DNA of 6,453 nt from Gammaproteobacteria bacterium UBA7803 (GCA_002480525.1 DLCH01000052.1:4811-11263), one strand, 5' to 3'; shown: positions 1 through 5,628, counted from the first letter of the stretch. A program made the numbers and translations. The notes: generated by a model not told the origin, from the sequence alone.

Positions 1-375
1 TCGGACCTGGTGGCGCTGTGCCGCCGGGCGCTGGACGGCGCCCTGGACGGCGTCGAGCTGGACTGGGACCCCCGGGTGGCGCTGGGCGTGGTGATGGCCG
101 CCGGCGGCTATCCGAACGGCTACGACAAGGGCGACGGGATCGACGGCCTCGATGACGTGGGCGCGGAGGATCTCAAAGTGTTCCACGCCGGCACCCGGCT
201 CGACGGGGACCGGGTGGTGACCAGCGGCGGCCGCGTGCTGTGCGTGGTGGGCCTCGGTGACGACGTGGCGGCGGCCCAGCGCCGGGCCTACGACGGGGTG
301 GACCGGATTCACTGGCGCAACCGGTATTTCCGGACGGACATCGGCCACCGGGCTATCGGGCGTTCCGCCCGATAG
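1..375 (+). CDS. purD: Phosphoribosylamine-glycine ligase (GAR synthetase), C-terminal part, 5' end outside window
   Basis: This is the last 124 codons of PurD, which joins glycine to 5-phosphoribosylamine using ATP in the cytoplasm (second step of de novo purine synthesis). The reading frame is open from base 1, so the gene starts upstream of the window. Recognisable C-terminal-domain signatures are the stretch LGVVMAAGGYP, the FHAGT motif, GGRVLCVVGLG, AAAQRRAY, and the ending IHWRNRYFRTDIGHRAIGR. This aligns with the end of E. coli PurD as I remember it (IHW...DIGWRAIER). The TAG stop at 373-375 lies inside a long palindrome and the first unit of a tandem repeat, so the last residues (about HRAIGRSAR) are encoded by repeat-related DNA. 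The conserved RAI is kept, so the enzyme is probably unharmed. Family assignment is very secure; the N-terminal ATP-grasp part is not visible. Confidence 0.96.
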   Translation, partial: SDLVALCRRALDGALDGVELDWDPRVALGVVMAAGGYPNGYDKGDGIDGLDDVGAEDLKVFHAGTRLDGDRVVTSGGRVLCVVGLGDDVAAAQRRAYDGVDRIHWRNRYFRTDIGHRAIGRSAR

Positions 376-384
376 CCCGGTGGC
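344..384. repeat. Perfect 19-bp-arm palindrome spanning the purD stop codon
   Basis: The left arm 344-362 (GCCACCGGGCTATCGGGCG) is exactly complementary to the right arm 366-384, with only TTC (363-365) between them. The left arm is purD coding sequence (codons for GHRAIGR). The right arm holds the TAG stop at 373-375. In RNA this would be a very stable hairpin. It is followed by GC-rich repeat DNA and not by a T-tract, so it is not a typical intrinsic terminator. It could protect the mRNA 3' end or slow transcription, but that is inference. Confidence 0.9.
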
Positions 385-566
385 TTGGCAGTTGCTGCGC
401 AACTGCGGCCACGCAATGGGGCGTTCCGCCCGATAGCCCGATGGCTTGGCAGTTGCTGCGCAACTGCGGCCAAGAGTGGGGCATTCCGCCCGATAGCCCG
501 GTGGCTTGGCAGTTGCTGCGCAACTGCGGCCACGTGACGGGGCGTTCCGCCCGATAGCCCGATGGC
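360..566. repeat. Palindromic tandem repeat, period 60/61 bp, three full copies plus a partial fourth
   Basis: Copies begin at 360, 421, 481 and 542 and give periods of 61, 60 and 61 bp; the last copy stops at about 566. The shared core is about 52 bp, from GCGTTCCGCCCGATAGCCC through to CAACTGCGGCCA. Within the full copies it varies at only two positions: GCGTT versus GCATT in copy 3, and CCCGGTGGC in copies 1 and 3 versus CCCGATGGC in copies 2 and 4. Each full unit holds an internal hairpin, GCAGTTGC-TGC-GCAACTGC, flanked by TGGC and GCCA that can pair. Copies 2 and 4 also have GGGCG-TTC-CGCCC at the junction. The alternating G/A variant and the spacer similarity of copies 1 and 3 suggest a 121-bp dimer that was duplicated. 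It resembles REP/BIME-type intergenic palindromic DNA in style; I cannot assign it to a named family. Between 567 and 647, before the next gene, I see no further repeat, clear promoter or hairpin. Confidence 0.93.
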
Positions 567-647
567 CCGGCGCCAGCGGCATCGTCCTACCTGACGTCGG
601 GGGGACTGCCGCTACCGGCGGCGGCCCGTCCTGCGCAATCTGGCGCC

Positions 648-1592
648 ATGGACGCGGCGCGGCTGAAACATCTCGAGGGCTTCGACTCGCTGCCTCCGGC
701 CCTGCTGGCCGAAGCCGCGCGCCAGGTCCGGCTGCTGCGGGTGCCGCCGGGCCGATGGCTGGTCCGTCCGGGGCGGCGGCTGCCGGGCCGGCTGTATCTG
801 CTGACCGGTCGGGTCCGGGTCGCCGGGCAGGGCGTGTCGAGGCGGATCTCGGCGCCGTCGGACGCAGCCCGCTCGCCGGTCTATCCGGGGCCGGCGGAGG
901 TGGTCGCGGTGTTGCCCAGCGAGCTGGCGGCGGTGCCCGGGTCCGTCGTCGATGCCCTGGCGGACGGCGCCGCCGTGCCGTTGCCGGCGCTGCCGCGGGT
1001 GTCCGAGGGCGAGTCCTGGCAGCAGCGGTTTCTCGCGTCGCCGCTGATGCAGCGCCTCTCCCCGGTCGCCTGGCAGCAGGTGCTGCGCGCCATGGCGGCC
1101 CACCAGTTCGAGCCCCGGGACGTCGTGCTGCGGGCCGGCGAGCCCGCCGGCTGCTGCTACGTGCTCAGCGGTGGCCGGGCGGACATTCTGTCAGCGGCCG
1201 GGGACCATCTGGCCACGCTGCGGCCCGGAGATCTGTTCGGCGAGGATGCGCTGCTCAGCGGTGGCCACCGCACCGCCACCGTTCGGCTGTGCACCGCGGG
1301 CGCCGCCGTGAGCCTGCCGGCGGCCTGCTTCGAGGCGTGGCTGGTCGACGTCGTCACGCCGCCGCTGGTCGACCCCGGCGCCAGGCGGCTGCTGAGCCTC
1401 GACGGCCGCGGCCCCGGCCGGCGCATTGCCATCGGGTCGCTGCGTGCCGCCGCCGGCGTGCTGCCGCGCCGGGCCGCCTACGCGGTATCCGGCGGCACCT
1501 GGCGCCAGCGTCGGCTGGCGGCCTTTCTGCTGGCGGAACGGGGACTGGATGCGCGGCCCCTGGCGCTCGGGGCCGTGCCCGCGGCGGGGTGA
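648..1592 (+). CDS. Cyclic nucleotide-binding protein with two CNB modules and a degenerate rhodanese-like C-terminus
   Basis: This 314-residue, probably cytoplasmic protein has three parts. Residues about 5-95 look like a worn first CNB domain: the fold-like pattern LKHLEGFDSLP...GRLYLLTGRVRV is present, but no phosphate-binding cassette. Residues about 128-232 form a second, complete-looking CNB domain. Its cassette GDLFGEDALLSGGHRTATV (194-212) keeps the GE pair (E199) and the arginine (R208) expected to hold the cyclic phosphate. Residues about 240-310 match the end of a rhodanese domain (IAIGSLRAAAGVLP, then AAFLLAERGLDARPLALG). The usual cysteine loop is replaced by VSGGTWRQ near 280-287, so thiosulfate sulfurtransferase activity is unlikely. 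No DNA-binding helix-turn-helix or membrane segment is visible. A cNMP-responsive scaffold or sensor is the best guess. The ATG at 648 is the first plausible in-frame start, but it lacks a good Shine-Dalgarno sequence. The stop at 1590-1592 is 1 nt from the end of the opposing gene. Confidence 0.85.
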   Translation: MDAARLKHLEGFDSLPPALLAEAARQVRLLRVPPGRWLVRPGRRLPGRLYLLTGRVRVAGQGVSRRISAPSDAARSPVYPGPAEVVAVLPSELAAVPGSVVDALADGAAVPLPALPRVSEGESWQQRFLASPLMQRLSPVAWQQVLRAMAAHQFEPRDVVLRAGEPAGCCYVLSGGRADILSAAGDHLATLRPGDLFGEDALLSGGHRTATVRLCTAGAAVSLPAACFEAWLVDVVTPPLVDPGARRLLSLDGRGPGRRIAIGSLRAAAGVLPRRAAYAVSGGTWRQRRLAAFLLAERGLDARPLALGAVPAAG

Positions 1593-1593
1593 C

Positions 1594-3087
1594 TCAGGCG
1601 GGAACCGTGCGGTCCCGCGCCCACCGGCGCAGGGCGTCGATGCTCTCGGCGCGCAGCACCGACATGGGGTAGGTGCGGTTCACCGCCGCGAGCACGTCGG
1701 CCTGGGTGGCGGGCGAGGCGTGGCCGTCGGTGCCGCGGCTGCTGGCCAGATACCGGGCGGAGACGATGGACTCCTCGATCTCCGCGCCGGTGAAGCCCTC
1801 CGCCGCGGCCGCCAGCGCCGGCAGATCGAAGCTCCCGGGGTCCAGGTTCCGTTTGCCGAGATGGATCCGGAAGATCTCCTCCCGGGTCGCCGCGTCCGGC
1901 AGGTCGACGAAGAAGATCTCGTCGAGCCTGCCCTTGCGCACCAGCTCGGGCGGCATCTCGGCGATGTCGTTGGCGGTGGCGACGATGAACACGGGCTTGC
2001 GGTTCTCCGCCATCCAGGTGAGCAGCGTCGACAGCACCCGCTTCGAGGTCGCGTTGTCGCTGCCGCCGGTGGCCACGCCTTTCTCGATCTCGTCCATCCA
2101 CAGCACGCAGGGCGCCATCAGCTCGGCCTGCCGCAGCGAGTTGCGCAGGTTCCGCTCGGTCTCGCCGAAGTACTTGTTGTAGAGCGTGCCGAAGTCCAGG
2201 CGCAGCAGCGGAATGCCCCAGAATCCGGCGATGGCCCGGGCCGCCAGGCTCTTGCCGCCGCCCTGAACGCCCAGCAGCAGCACGCCCCGGGGCCGGTCGG
2301 CCTGGCCCGCGCCCTGCAGGAACGCGCTCTGGCGCAGGGTCAGCCAGGACTTGAGGTTGTCGAGGCCGGCGACGCTGGCCAGGGATTCCGTGTCGTACTC
2401 GAAGCGGAGCACGCCCTCGGAGTCCATGAGCTCGAACTTCAGGCGGTTGACCTCGGGAATGTCGGAGTCGGTGATGGCGCCGTCGTCGAAGATAGCGTGG
2501 CGGATCAGCACCTGGGCGTCGGCGTGGGACACGCCGCGCAGGTTGGCCACCAGCTTGTCCAGCGTGCCCTGATCCGTTCGCACCCGCTGTCCTTCGTGCT
2601 GCTCGGCCCAGGCCTTGGCCTGGGTCCGGACCATCCCCACCAGTTCCTCGTCGCTGGGCAGGCGCAGGTTGAACTTGGCCGTCATCCGGCCGAGTTCCGG
2701 CGGCACGTCGAGGGTGTGGCTGACCAGCACCACGGCGTTGCCGAGGGTGTCGAAGTCCAGCGCGATGTCCTTCAGGTAGCGGACGTTCTTCGGCTCGTCG
2801 CGCAGGTAGGGATGAAAGTCGCACAGAGCGTACAGGGCCGGGCCCGGGGTCGACGCGATGTGGGCCAGCAGCGCTTCCGGGTCGGTGAGCTCGCCCCCGC
2901 GCTCGGGCCGGGCGCCGAAGCCGCCGAGCTCGAGGCCCCGGGTGACCCGCCATTCGTAGAACGAGAGCTGCCGGTCCATGGCCAGGCGCAGCAGCAGCGC
3001 CAGAACCCGGCGCTCGTCGGCGGATTCGATGGCGACCAGCGGAATCCGCGCGTTGAGGATCGTCGCCAGGTCCTTGGTGTCCGCCAT
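1594..3087 (-). CDS. Ycf46-like AAA+ ATPase
   Basis: This 497-residue cytoplasmic AAA+ protein has the two-part build of the Ycf46-like family. Residues about 1-190 are the N-terminal domain (ILNARIPLVAIESADERR, then a stretch ending ALCDFHPYL and VLVSHTL). The C-terminal part is the AAA+ core: Walker A GVQGGGKS (about 273-280), Walker B VLWMDE (about 328-333), sensor-1 asparagine in ATAND (about 373), the RKGRLDEIFF arginine-finger region (about 385-394) and a sensor-2-type GFTGAEIEES (from about 431). The Walker A differs from the usual GPPGTGKT but is typical of this family. Ycf46 has been linked to inorganic carbon use in cyanobacteria; the role in proteobacteria is unclear to me. I chose the ATG at 3087 because AAGGAG lies 6 nt upstream (3094-3099) and because the family-like sequence begins there. 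A start 48 bases further out, at 3135, would add an Arg-rich leader with no support. The exported CARDB-like gene lies 158 bp upstream on the same strand. Confidence 0.9.
   Translation of the reverse strand: MADTKDLATILNARIPLVAIESADERRVLALLLRLAMDRQLSFYEWRVTRGLELGGFGARPERGGELTDPEALLAHIASTPGPALYALCDFHPYLRDEPKNVRYLKDIALDFDTLGNAVVLVSHTLDVPPELGRMTAKFNLRLPSDEELVGMVRTQAKAWAEQHEGQRVRTDQGTLDKLVANLRGVSHADAQVLIRHAIFDDGAITDSDIPEVNRLKFELMDSEGVLRFEYDTESLASVAGLDNLKSWLTLRQSAFLQGAGQADRPRGVLLLGVQGGGKSLAARAIAGFWGIPLLRLDFGTLYNKYFGETERNLRNSLRQAELMAPCVLWMDEIEKGVATGGSDNATSKRVLSTLLTWMAENRKPVFIVATANDIAEMPPELVRKGRLDEIFFVDLPDAATREEIFRIHLGKRNLDPGSFDLPALAAAAEGFTGAEIEESIVSARYLASSRGTDGHASPATQADVLAAVNRTYPMSVLRAESIDALRRWARDRTVPA
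1598..1618. other. Hairpin just after the cNMP gene, inside the 3' end of the opposing ATPase gene
   Basis: Bases 1598-1606 (GCGGGAACC) pair with 1611-1618 (GGTCCCGC) around a GTGC loop, with one unpaired A. The structure lies 6 nt past the plus-strand stop and within the last codons of the minus-strand ATPase gene. No T-tract follows on the plus strand. It could help stop transcription from the left, but this is only inferred from position. Confidence 0.4.
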
Positions 3088-3190
3088 CGGCCGCTCCTTG
3101 CCATGCCCTCGCAGGTGAGTTCGGCAGCGCGCCATCCCGGCGCCTGCCTCTCAAGCATAGCCACCCCGCGGGACAGCGTCCCCCGGCCAC

Positions 3191-3222
3191 GGCGCCCGCC
3201 GCCGTCGGGCGGAGCGGGCGCC
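3191..3222. other. GC-rich hairpin downstream of the CARDB-like gene
   Basis: Bases 3191-3198 (GGCGCCCG) pair with 3215-3222, and 3199-3203 (CCGCC) pair with 3208-3212 (GGCGG), leaving a GTCG loop and a two-base bulge. It begins 23 nt beyond the stop of the minus-strand CARDB-like gene, where a terminator would be expected. No T-run follows on that strand. It may be an attenuating or 3'-protecting structure between this gene and the ATPase gene. Confidence 0.45.
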
Positions 3223-3245
3223 GGGCCGGACGACACCGGCGGCGG

Positions 3246-3842
3246 TCAGCAGCCTCGGGTGGTGCCCGGGTTGCCCTGTCCCTCGGCGTAGCCGAACACC
3301 CGGCACTGGTAAAGGGTGGTGTTGTCGGACTCGTTGCTCTCCCAGACGTAGCCCAGAAAGCTGCTGGTCGTGACCGGGTCCGCGACGCCGACGACGACCA
3401 GGTCGTAGTCGTAGTCCCGGTCCGGCACGTACACGTCGCCCAGGTACAGCAGCTCTTCCTTGCCGGCCTGCAGCATCGACAGCGACCGGGAGAACGCCAC
3501 CTGGTCCACCACCGCGCCGGTGTCCGCGCGGCGGACCTCCACGGCGGCCCGCACCTCGAAGGCGCCGGCGTCCCGGGGGCCGATGTTCCCCACCGCCAGC
3601 AGCACCTCGACGGCGTCCCAGTAGACGGTGGTGTCGACGTCGCTGACGATCAGGTTCGGCAGGGCGATGCGGGGCATCTCGATGATGTCCATCAGCCGGG
3701 CCAGGGCCTTGTCGTCGATGCGGATGCCGGCGTCCTCGCAGTCGAGGCGCCAGCGGCCTTCGTCGTCGATGCAGGCCGCCTCGGCGGCGGGCAGGTACAG
3801 CAGCAGCGCCAGGGCGGCGGCGCACAGGTTCAGCGTCTTCAT
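3246..3842 (-). CDS. Exported protein of unknown function with a CARDB-like beta-sandwich
   Basis: This 198-residue protein begins with a clear Sec signal peptide: MKTLN, then a hydrophobic stretch LCAAALALLLYLPAAEA, with likely cleavage after residue 22 or 23. The mature part from about 61 to 180 has the CARDB pattern (cell-adhesion-related beta-sandwich). It opens with LPNLIVSDVD, continues with VGNIGPRDAGAFEVRAAVEV and closes with VWESNESDNTT, close to the ESNExNN ending typical of this fold. Four cysteines remain (C24, C35, C180, and C198 as the last residue), which could form disulfides in the periplasm or outside the cell. Glutamate at the -3 position argues against a lipobox at C24. 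The start at 3842 has AGGA 6 nt upstream and immediately precedes the signal peptide; the upstream in-frame ATG at 3923 would bury the signal under an Arg-rich leader. The gene is divergent from hinT. Binding partner and function are not known. The fold call is by pattern only. Confidence 0.82.
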   Translation of the reverse strand: MKTLNLCAAALALLLYLPAAEAACIDDEGRWRLDCEDAGIRIDDKALARLMDIIEMPRIALPNLIVSDVDTTVYWDAVEVLLAVGNIGPRDAGAFEVRAAVEVRRADTGAVVDQVAFSRSLSMLQAGKEELLYLGDVYVPDRDYDYDLVVVGVADPVTTSSFLGYVWESNESDNTTLYQCRVFGYAEGQGNPGTTRGC

Positions 3843-3970
3843 GTCGGTTCCTCTCACGGCTTGGGGATTCGCGCCCGCAGGCGCACGTCGACGTGAGTCA
3901 CGCCCTCCGCCGCAACGGTTCAACGGGCCCGCGGGCCGCCGGCGGGGCTGAGGTTCGTGACGTGAGGGGG

Positions 3971-3976
3971 TAGAAT
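3971..3976 (+). promoter_or_regulatory. Candidate -10 box for the hinT-coq7 unit
   Basis: TAGAAT matches five of six bases of the sigma-70 -10 consensus and lies 35 nt before the hinT start, in the 169-bp gap between two divergent genes. The -35 region 17 nt upstream (CTGAGG, 3948-3953) is poor, so the promoter would be weak or activator-dependent. A GGAGG at 3997-4001 follows as ribosome-binding site, 10 nt from the GTG. Confidence 0.4.
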
Positions 3977-4011
3977 CGCGGCAGGTTCAAGACGCTGGAG
4001 GCGCCGCGCAC

Positions 4012-4356
4012 GTGAGTCACGACTGCCTGTTCTGCAAGATCGCCGCCCGGGAGCTCGATGCCGACGTCGTGTTCGAGGACGACGAGCTGCTGGCGTTCCG
4101 GGACATCAGCCCGCAGGCGCCGACCCATCTGCTGGTGATCCCCAAGCGCCACATCGCCACCGCCAACGATCTCGGCGCCGACGACGCCGGGCTGGTGGGC
4201 GGCATGGTGCTGCGCGCCCGGGCGCTGGCGCAGCAGGAGGGCATCGCCGAAGGCGGCTACCGGCTGATCATGAACTGCAACCCCCAGGGCGGCCAGACGG
4301 TGTACCACATCCATCTGCACCTGCTGGGCGGCCGGCAGCTCACCAGCCTCGGGTGA
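4012..4356 (+). CDS. hinT: HIT-family purine nucleoside phosphoramidase (HinT)
   Basis: This 114-residue cytoplasmic protein belongs to the HINT branch of the histidine-triad family, which hydrolyses adenosine phosphoramidates and related AMP conjugates. The catalytic triad HIHLHLL is at residues 99-105, preceded by GGQTVY. The conserved block FRDISPQAPTHLLVIPK sits at 29-45. Residues C5, C8 and H47 together with H99 match the zinc-site arrangement of many bacterial HIT proteins (CLFCKI). It closely follows E. coli HinT through HLLGGR but has a shorter tail (TSLG in place of about a dozen residues). Translation starts at GTG (4012-4014), with GGAGG 10 nt upstream; there is no in-frame ATG that would keep the CLFCKI start. 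coq7 begins 3 nt after its stop, so the two are probably one transcript with coupled translation. Confidence 0.95.
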   Translation: MSHDCLFCKIAARELDADVVFEDDELLAFRDISPQAPTHLLVIPKRHIATANDLGADDAGLVGGMVLRARALAQQEGIAEGGYRLIMNCNPQGGQTVYHIHLHLLGGRQLTSLG

Positions 4357-4359
4357 CCC

Positions 4360-5001
4360 ATGGCGCGTGATCCGGAATCCATCGCCGATCGGTTCATCGG
4401 GCAGTTCGACCGGGCCCTGCGGACCCTGTCCGGGCAGCACGACAGCCACCGGCCCAATCCCGCCGGTTCGGTCCCCGAGCAGCCCCTCGAGCCCGCGGCC
4501 ACCCAGCACGCCGCCGGCCTGATGCGCGTCAACCACACCGGCGAGATCTGCGCCCAGGCGCTCTATCAGGGGCAGGCGCTGACCGCCCGCGATCCGGCGG
4601 TGCGCACGGCGCTGCTGGAGGCGGCCGGGGAGGAGACGGATCATCTGGCCTGGTGCGAGTCACGGCTCGACGAGCTGAACAGCCGGCCCAGCCGGCTCAA
4701 TCCGGCTTTCTATGCGATGTCCTATGCGATGGGTGCGGTGACGGGCCTGCTCGGCGACCGGGTCAGCCTCGGCTTCGTGGAAGCCACCGAGGACCAGGTG
4801 TGCCGCCATCTGGAGAGTCACCTCGACTCGCTGCCGGAATCGGACGGGCGCAGCCGGCGCATCGTCGAGAGCATGCACGAGGACGAGGCCCGTCACGGCT
4901 CCGAGGCGCTCGCCCGGGGCGGCGTCGAGTTTCCGGCGCCGGTCAAGCAGGCCATGCGGCTGCTGTCCCGGGTGATGACGGAGACAACCTACCGGGTCTG
5001 A
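4360..5001 (+). CDS. coq7: 3-demethoxyubiquinol 3-hydroxylase (Coq7), di-iron ubiquinone biosynthesis enzyme
   Basis: This 213-residue enzyme hydroxylates demethoxyubiquinol using oxygen, the penultimate step of ubiquinone synthesis, and is expected to sit at the inner face of the membrane. All six di-iron ligands of the family are visible: E62 (in NHTGEICAQALYQGQ), E92 and H95 (EETDHLAWCE), E144 (EATEDQVCRH), and E176 and H179 (EDEARHG). The ending FPAPVKQAMRLLSRVMTETT and YRV is characteristic, and overall length matches the Pseudomonas protein. There is no strong Shine-Dalgarno sequence before the ATG, which is only 3 nt after the hinT stop, so translational coupling is likely. A P. aeruginosa HIT-coq7 pair is known to me, which supports an old linkage. 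The presence of Coq7 indicates an oxygen-dependent ubiquinone route. Confidence 0.97.
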   Translation: MARDPESIADRFIGQFDRALRTLSGQHDSHRPNPAGSVPEQPLEPAATQHAAGLMRVNHTGEICAQALYQGQALTARDPAVRTALLEAAGEETDHLAWCESRLDELNSRPSRLNPAFYAMSYAMGAVTGLLGDRVSLGFVEATEDQVCRHLESHLDSLPESDGRSRRIVESMHEDEARHGSEALARGGVEFPAPVKQAMRLLSRVMTETTYRV

Positions 5002-5008
5002 GCCCCGG

Positions 5009-5025
5009 GGCCGGCGAGGCCGGCC
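5009..5025. terminator. Short hairpin between convergent coq7 and OsmC genes
   Basis: GGCCGGC (5009-5015) pairs perfectly with GCCGGCC (5019-5025) around GAG, in the 26-bp gap between the two convergent stop codons. It lies where a bidirectional terminator would be expected. No T-tract is present on either strand, so efficiency is doubtful. Confidence 0.4.
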
Positions 5026-5027
5026 GC

Positions 5028-5447
5028 TCAGGCCTCCGCCACCTCGTAGCTGTGGGTCACCGAGACGCCGCCCCGCTGCAGCATGATCGAGGCCGAGCAG
5101 TACTTTTCCGCGGACAGCGACACCGCCCGGGCGACCCTGCGCTCGTCCAGGCCCCTGCCGGTCACCCGGAAGTGCAGGTGGATGCTGGTGAACACCTGAG
5201 GCACCTCGTCCGCCCGCTCGCCGGTCACCTCCGTCACGCAATCGACGACGTTCTGGCGGGATTTCGTCAGGATGTTGACGACGTCGAAGGACGAGCAGCC
5301 GCCGAGCCCCATCAGCACCAGCTCCATGGGCCGCGCGCCGCGGTTCTCGCCGCCGGCGTCCGGCGGACCGTCCATGGGGACCGTGTGGCCGCTGCCGGCC
5401 GTGGCCTTGAAATGGACCTTGTCCTGCCACTCGATCGTCGCCTTCAT
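5028..5447 (-). CDS. yhfA: OsmC/Ohr superfamily protein, YhfA type
   Basis: This 139-residue protein matches E. coli YhfA along its length: MKATIEWQDKVHF start, SGHTVPMDG, PMELVLMGLGGCSSFDVV, VTGRGLDERRVARAVSLSAE, KYCSAS and the final THSYEV. The two OsmC-fold cysteines are C51 (GGCS) and C117 (KYCS), which in OsmC/Ohr relatives reduce organic hydroperoxides. YhfA's own substrate is not settled as far as I know. I place the start at the second of two adjacent ATGs (5447; the first would be 5450) because the family begins with M-x-A-x-x-x-W. No good Shine-Dalgarno sequence precedes either. An in-frame extension to 5561 exists, but its residues do not look like the family. The gene is divergent from crp, as in E. 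coli, and convergent with coq7. Confidence 0.93.
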   Translation of the reverse strand: MKATIEWQDKVHFKATAGSGHTVPMDGPPDAGGENRGARPMELVLMGLGGCSSFDVVNILTKSRQNVVDCVTEVTGERADEVPQVFTSIHLHFRVTGRGLDERRVARAVSLSAEKYCSASIMLQRGGVSVTHSYEVAEA

Positions 5448-5586
5448 CATCGTCTGCGGGATGCCATGTCGCTCGCGGAGCGCGCAGTGAACCACGGCAC
5501 GCCTTCGGCTCAAAGCCCCGCATTCGGACAAGCGACCGGCCCAAATCTTGGGATATGACACATCGAATCTGTGAAATGGCGCCTTT

Positions 5587-5602
5587 TGTCGATTGCGTCA
5601 CA
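5587..5602. promoter_or_regulatory. Candidate CRP/Vfr operator upstream of crp
   Basis: TGTCG-ATTGCG-TCACA compares with the CRP consensus TGTGA-N6-TCACA: the right half is perfect and the left half keeps TGT. Its centre (5594.5) lies about 40-41 bp before the start point predicted from the -10 box at 5623-5628. That is the class-II activator position. It sits in the 217-bp region shared with the divergent OsmC gene and may act on either one. Confidence 0.45.
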
Positions 5603-5622
5603 CCCACCTCGGATTTCTTTGC

Positions 5623-5628
5623 CATAGT
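5623..5628 (+). promoter_or_regulatory. Candidate -10 box of the crp promoter
   Basis: CATAGT matches four of six consensus bases and lies in the only locally AT-richer stretch before crp. There is no recognisable -35 box at 17 bp spacing, which would fit an activator-dependent promoter. The predicted transcript would begin near 5635 and have a leader of about 30 nt carrying AAGGAG at 5649-5654. Confidence 0.38.

Noticed and set aside
309..533. Minus-strand reading frame with a repeating peptide (HRAIGRNAPL)
   Set aside because: It is simply the tandem repeat read in a frame without stops; the 60/61-bp periods shift the frame between units, and it has no ribosome-binding site.
3088..3135. 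Longer start for the ATPase
   Set aside because: The added 16 residues are Arg/His-rich with no family match, and AAGGAG is positioned for the ATG at 3087.
3155..3160. TATGCT on the minus strand as a promoter for the ATPase gene
   Set aside because: It matches four of six bases of a -10 box, but no -35 box lies at a proper distance; too weak to list.
1426..3291. Long open frames on the plus strand opposite the ATPase gene
   Set aside because: High GC leaves antisense frames open. The minus-strand frame has intact AAA+ motifs and a good ribosome-binding site, whereas the opposing frames show no recognisable domain.
3884..3895. Perfect palindrome CACGTCGACGTG upstream of the CARDB-like gene as an operator
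   Set aside because: Single short GC-rich palindrome with no second copy and no matching regulator in the window; not enough to call a site.
3891..4021. 12-bp direct repeat ACGTGAGTCACG at 3891-3902 and 4010-4021, the second covering the hinT GTG start
   Set aside because: One such exact pair is expected by chance in a GC-rich window of this size. The 26-codon frame opening at the first copy ends at TAG 3971 without any sign of being a gene.
5559..5574. CACA-N7-TGTG inverted repeat before crp as a second CRP site
   Set aside because: The half-sites point the wrong way for the TGTGA-N6-TCACA pattern.
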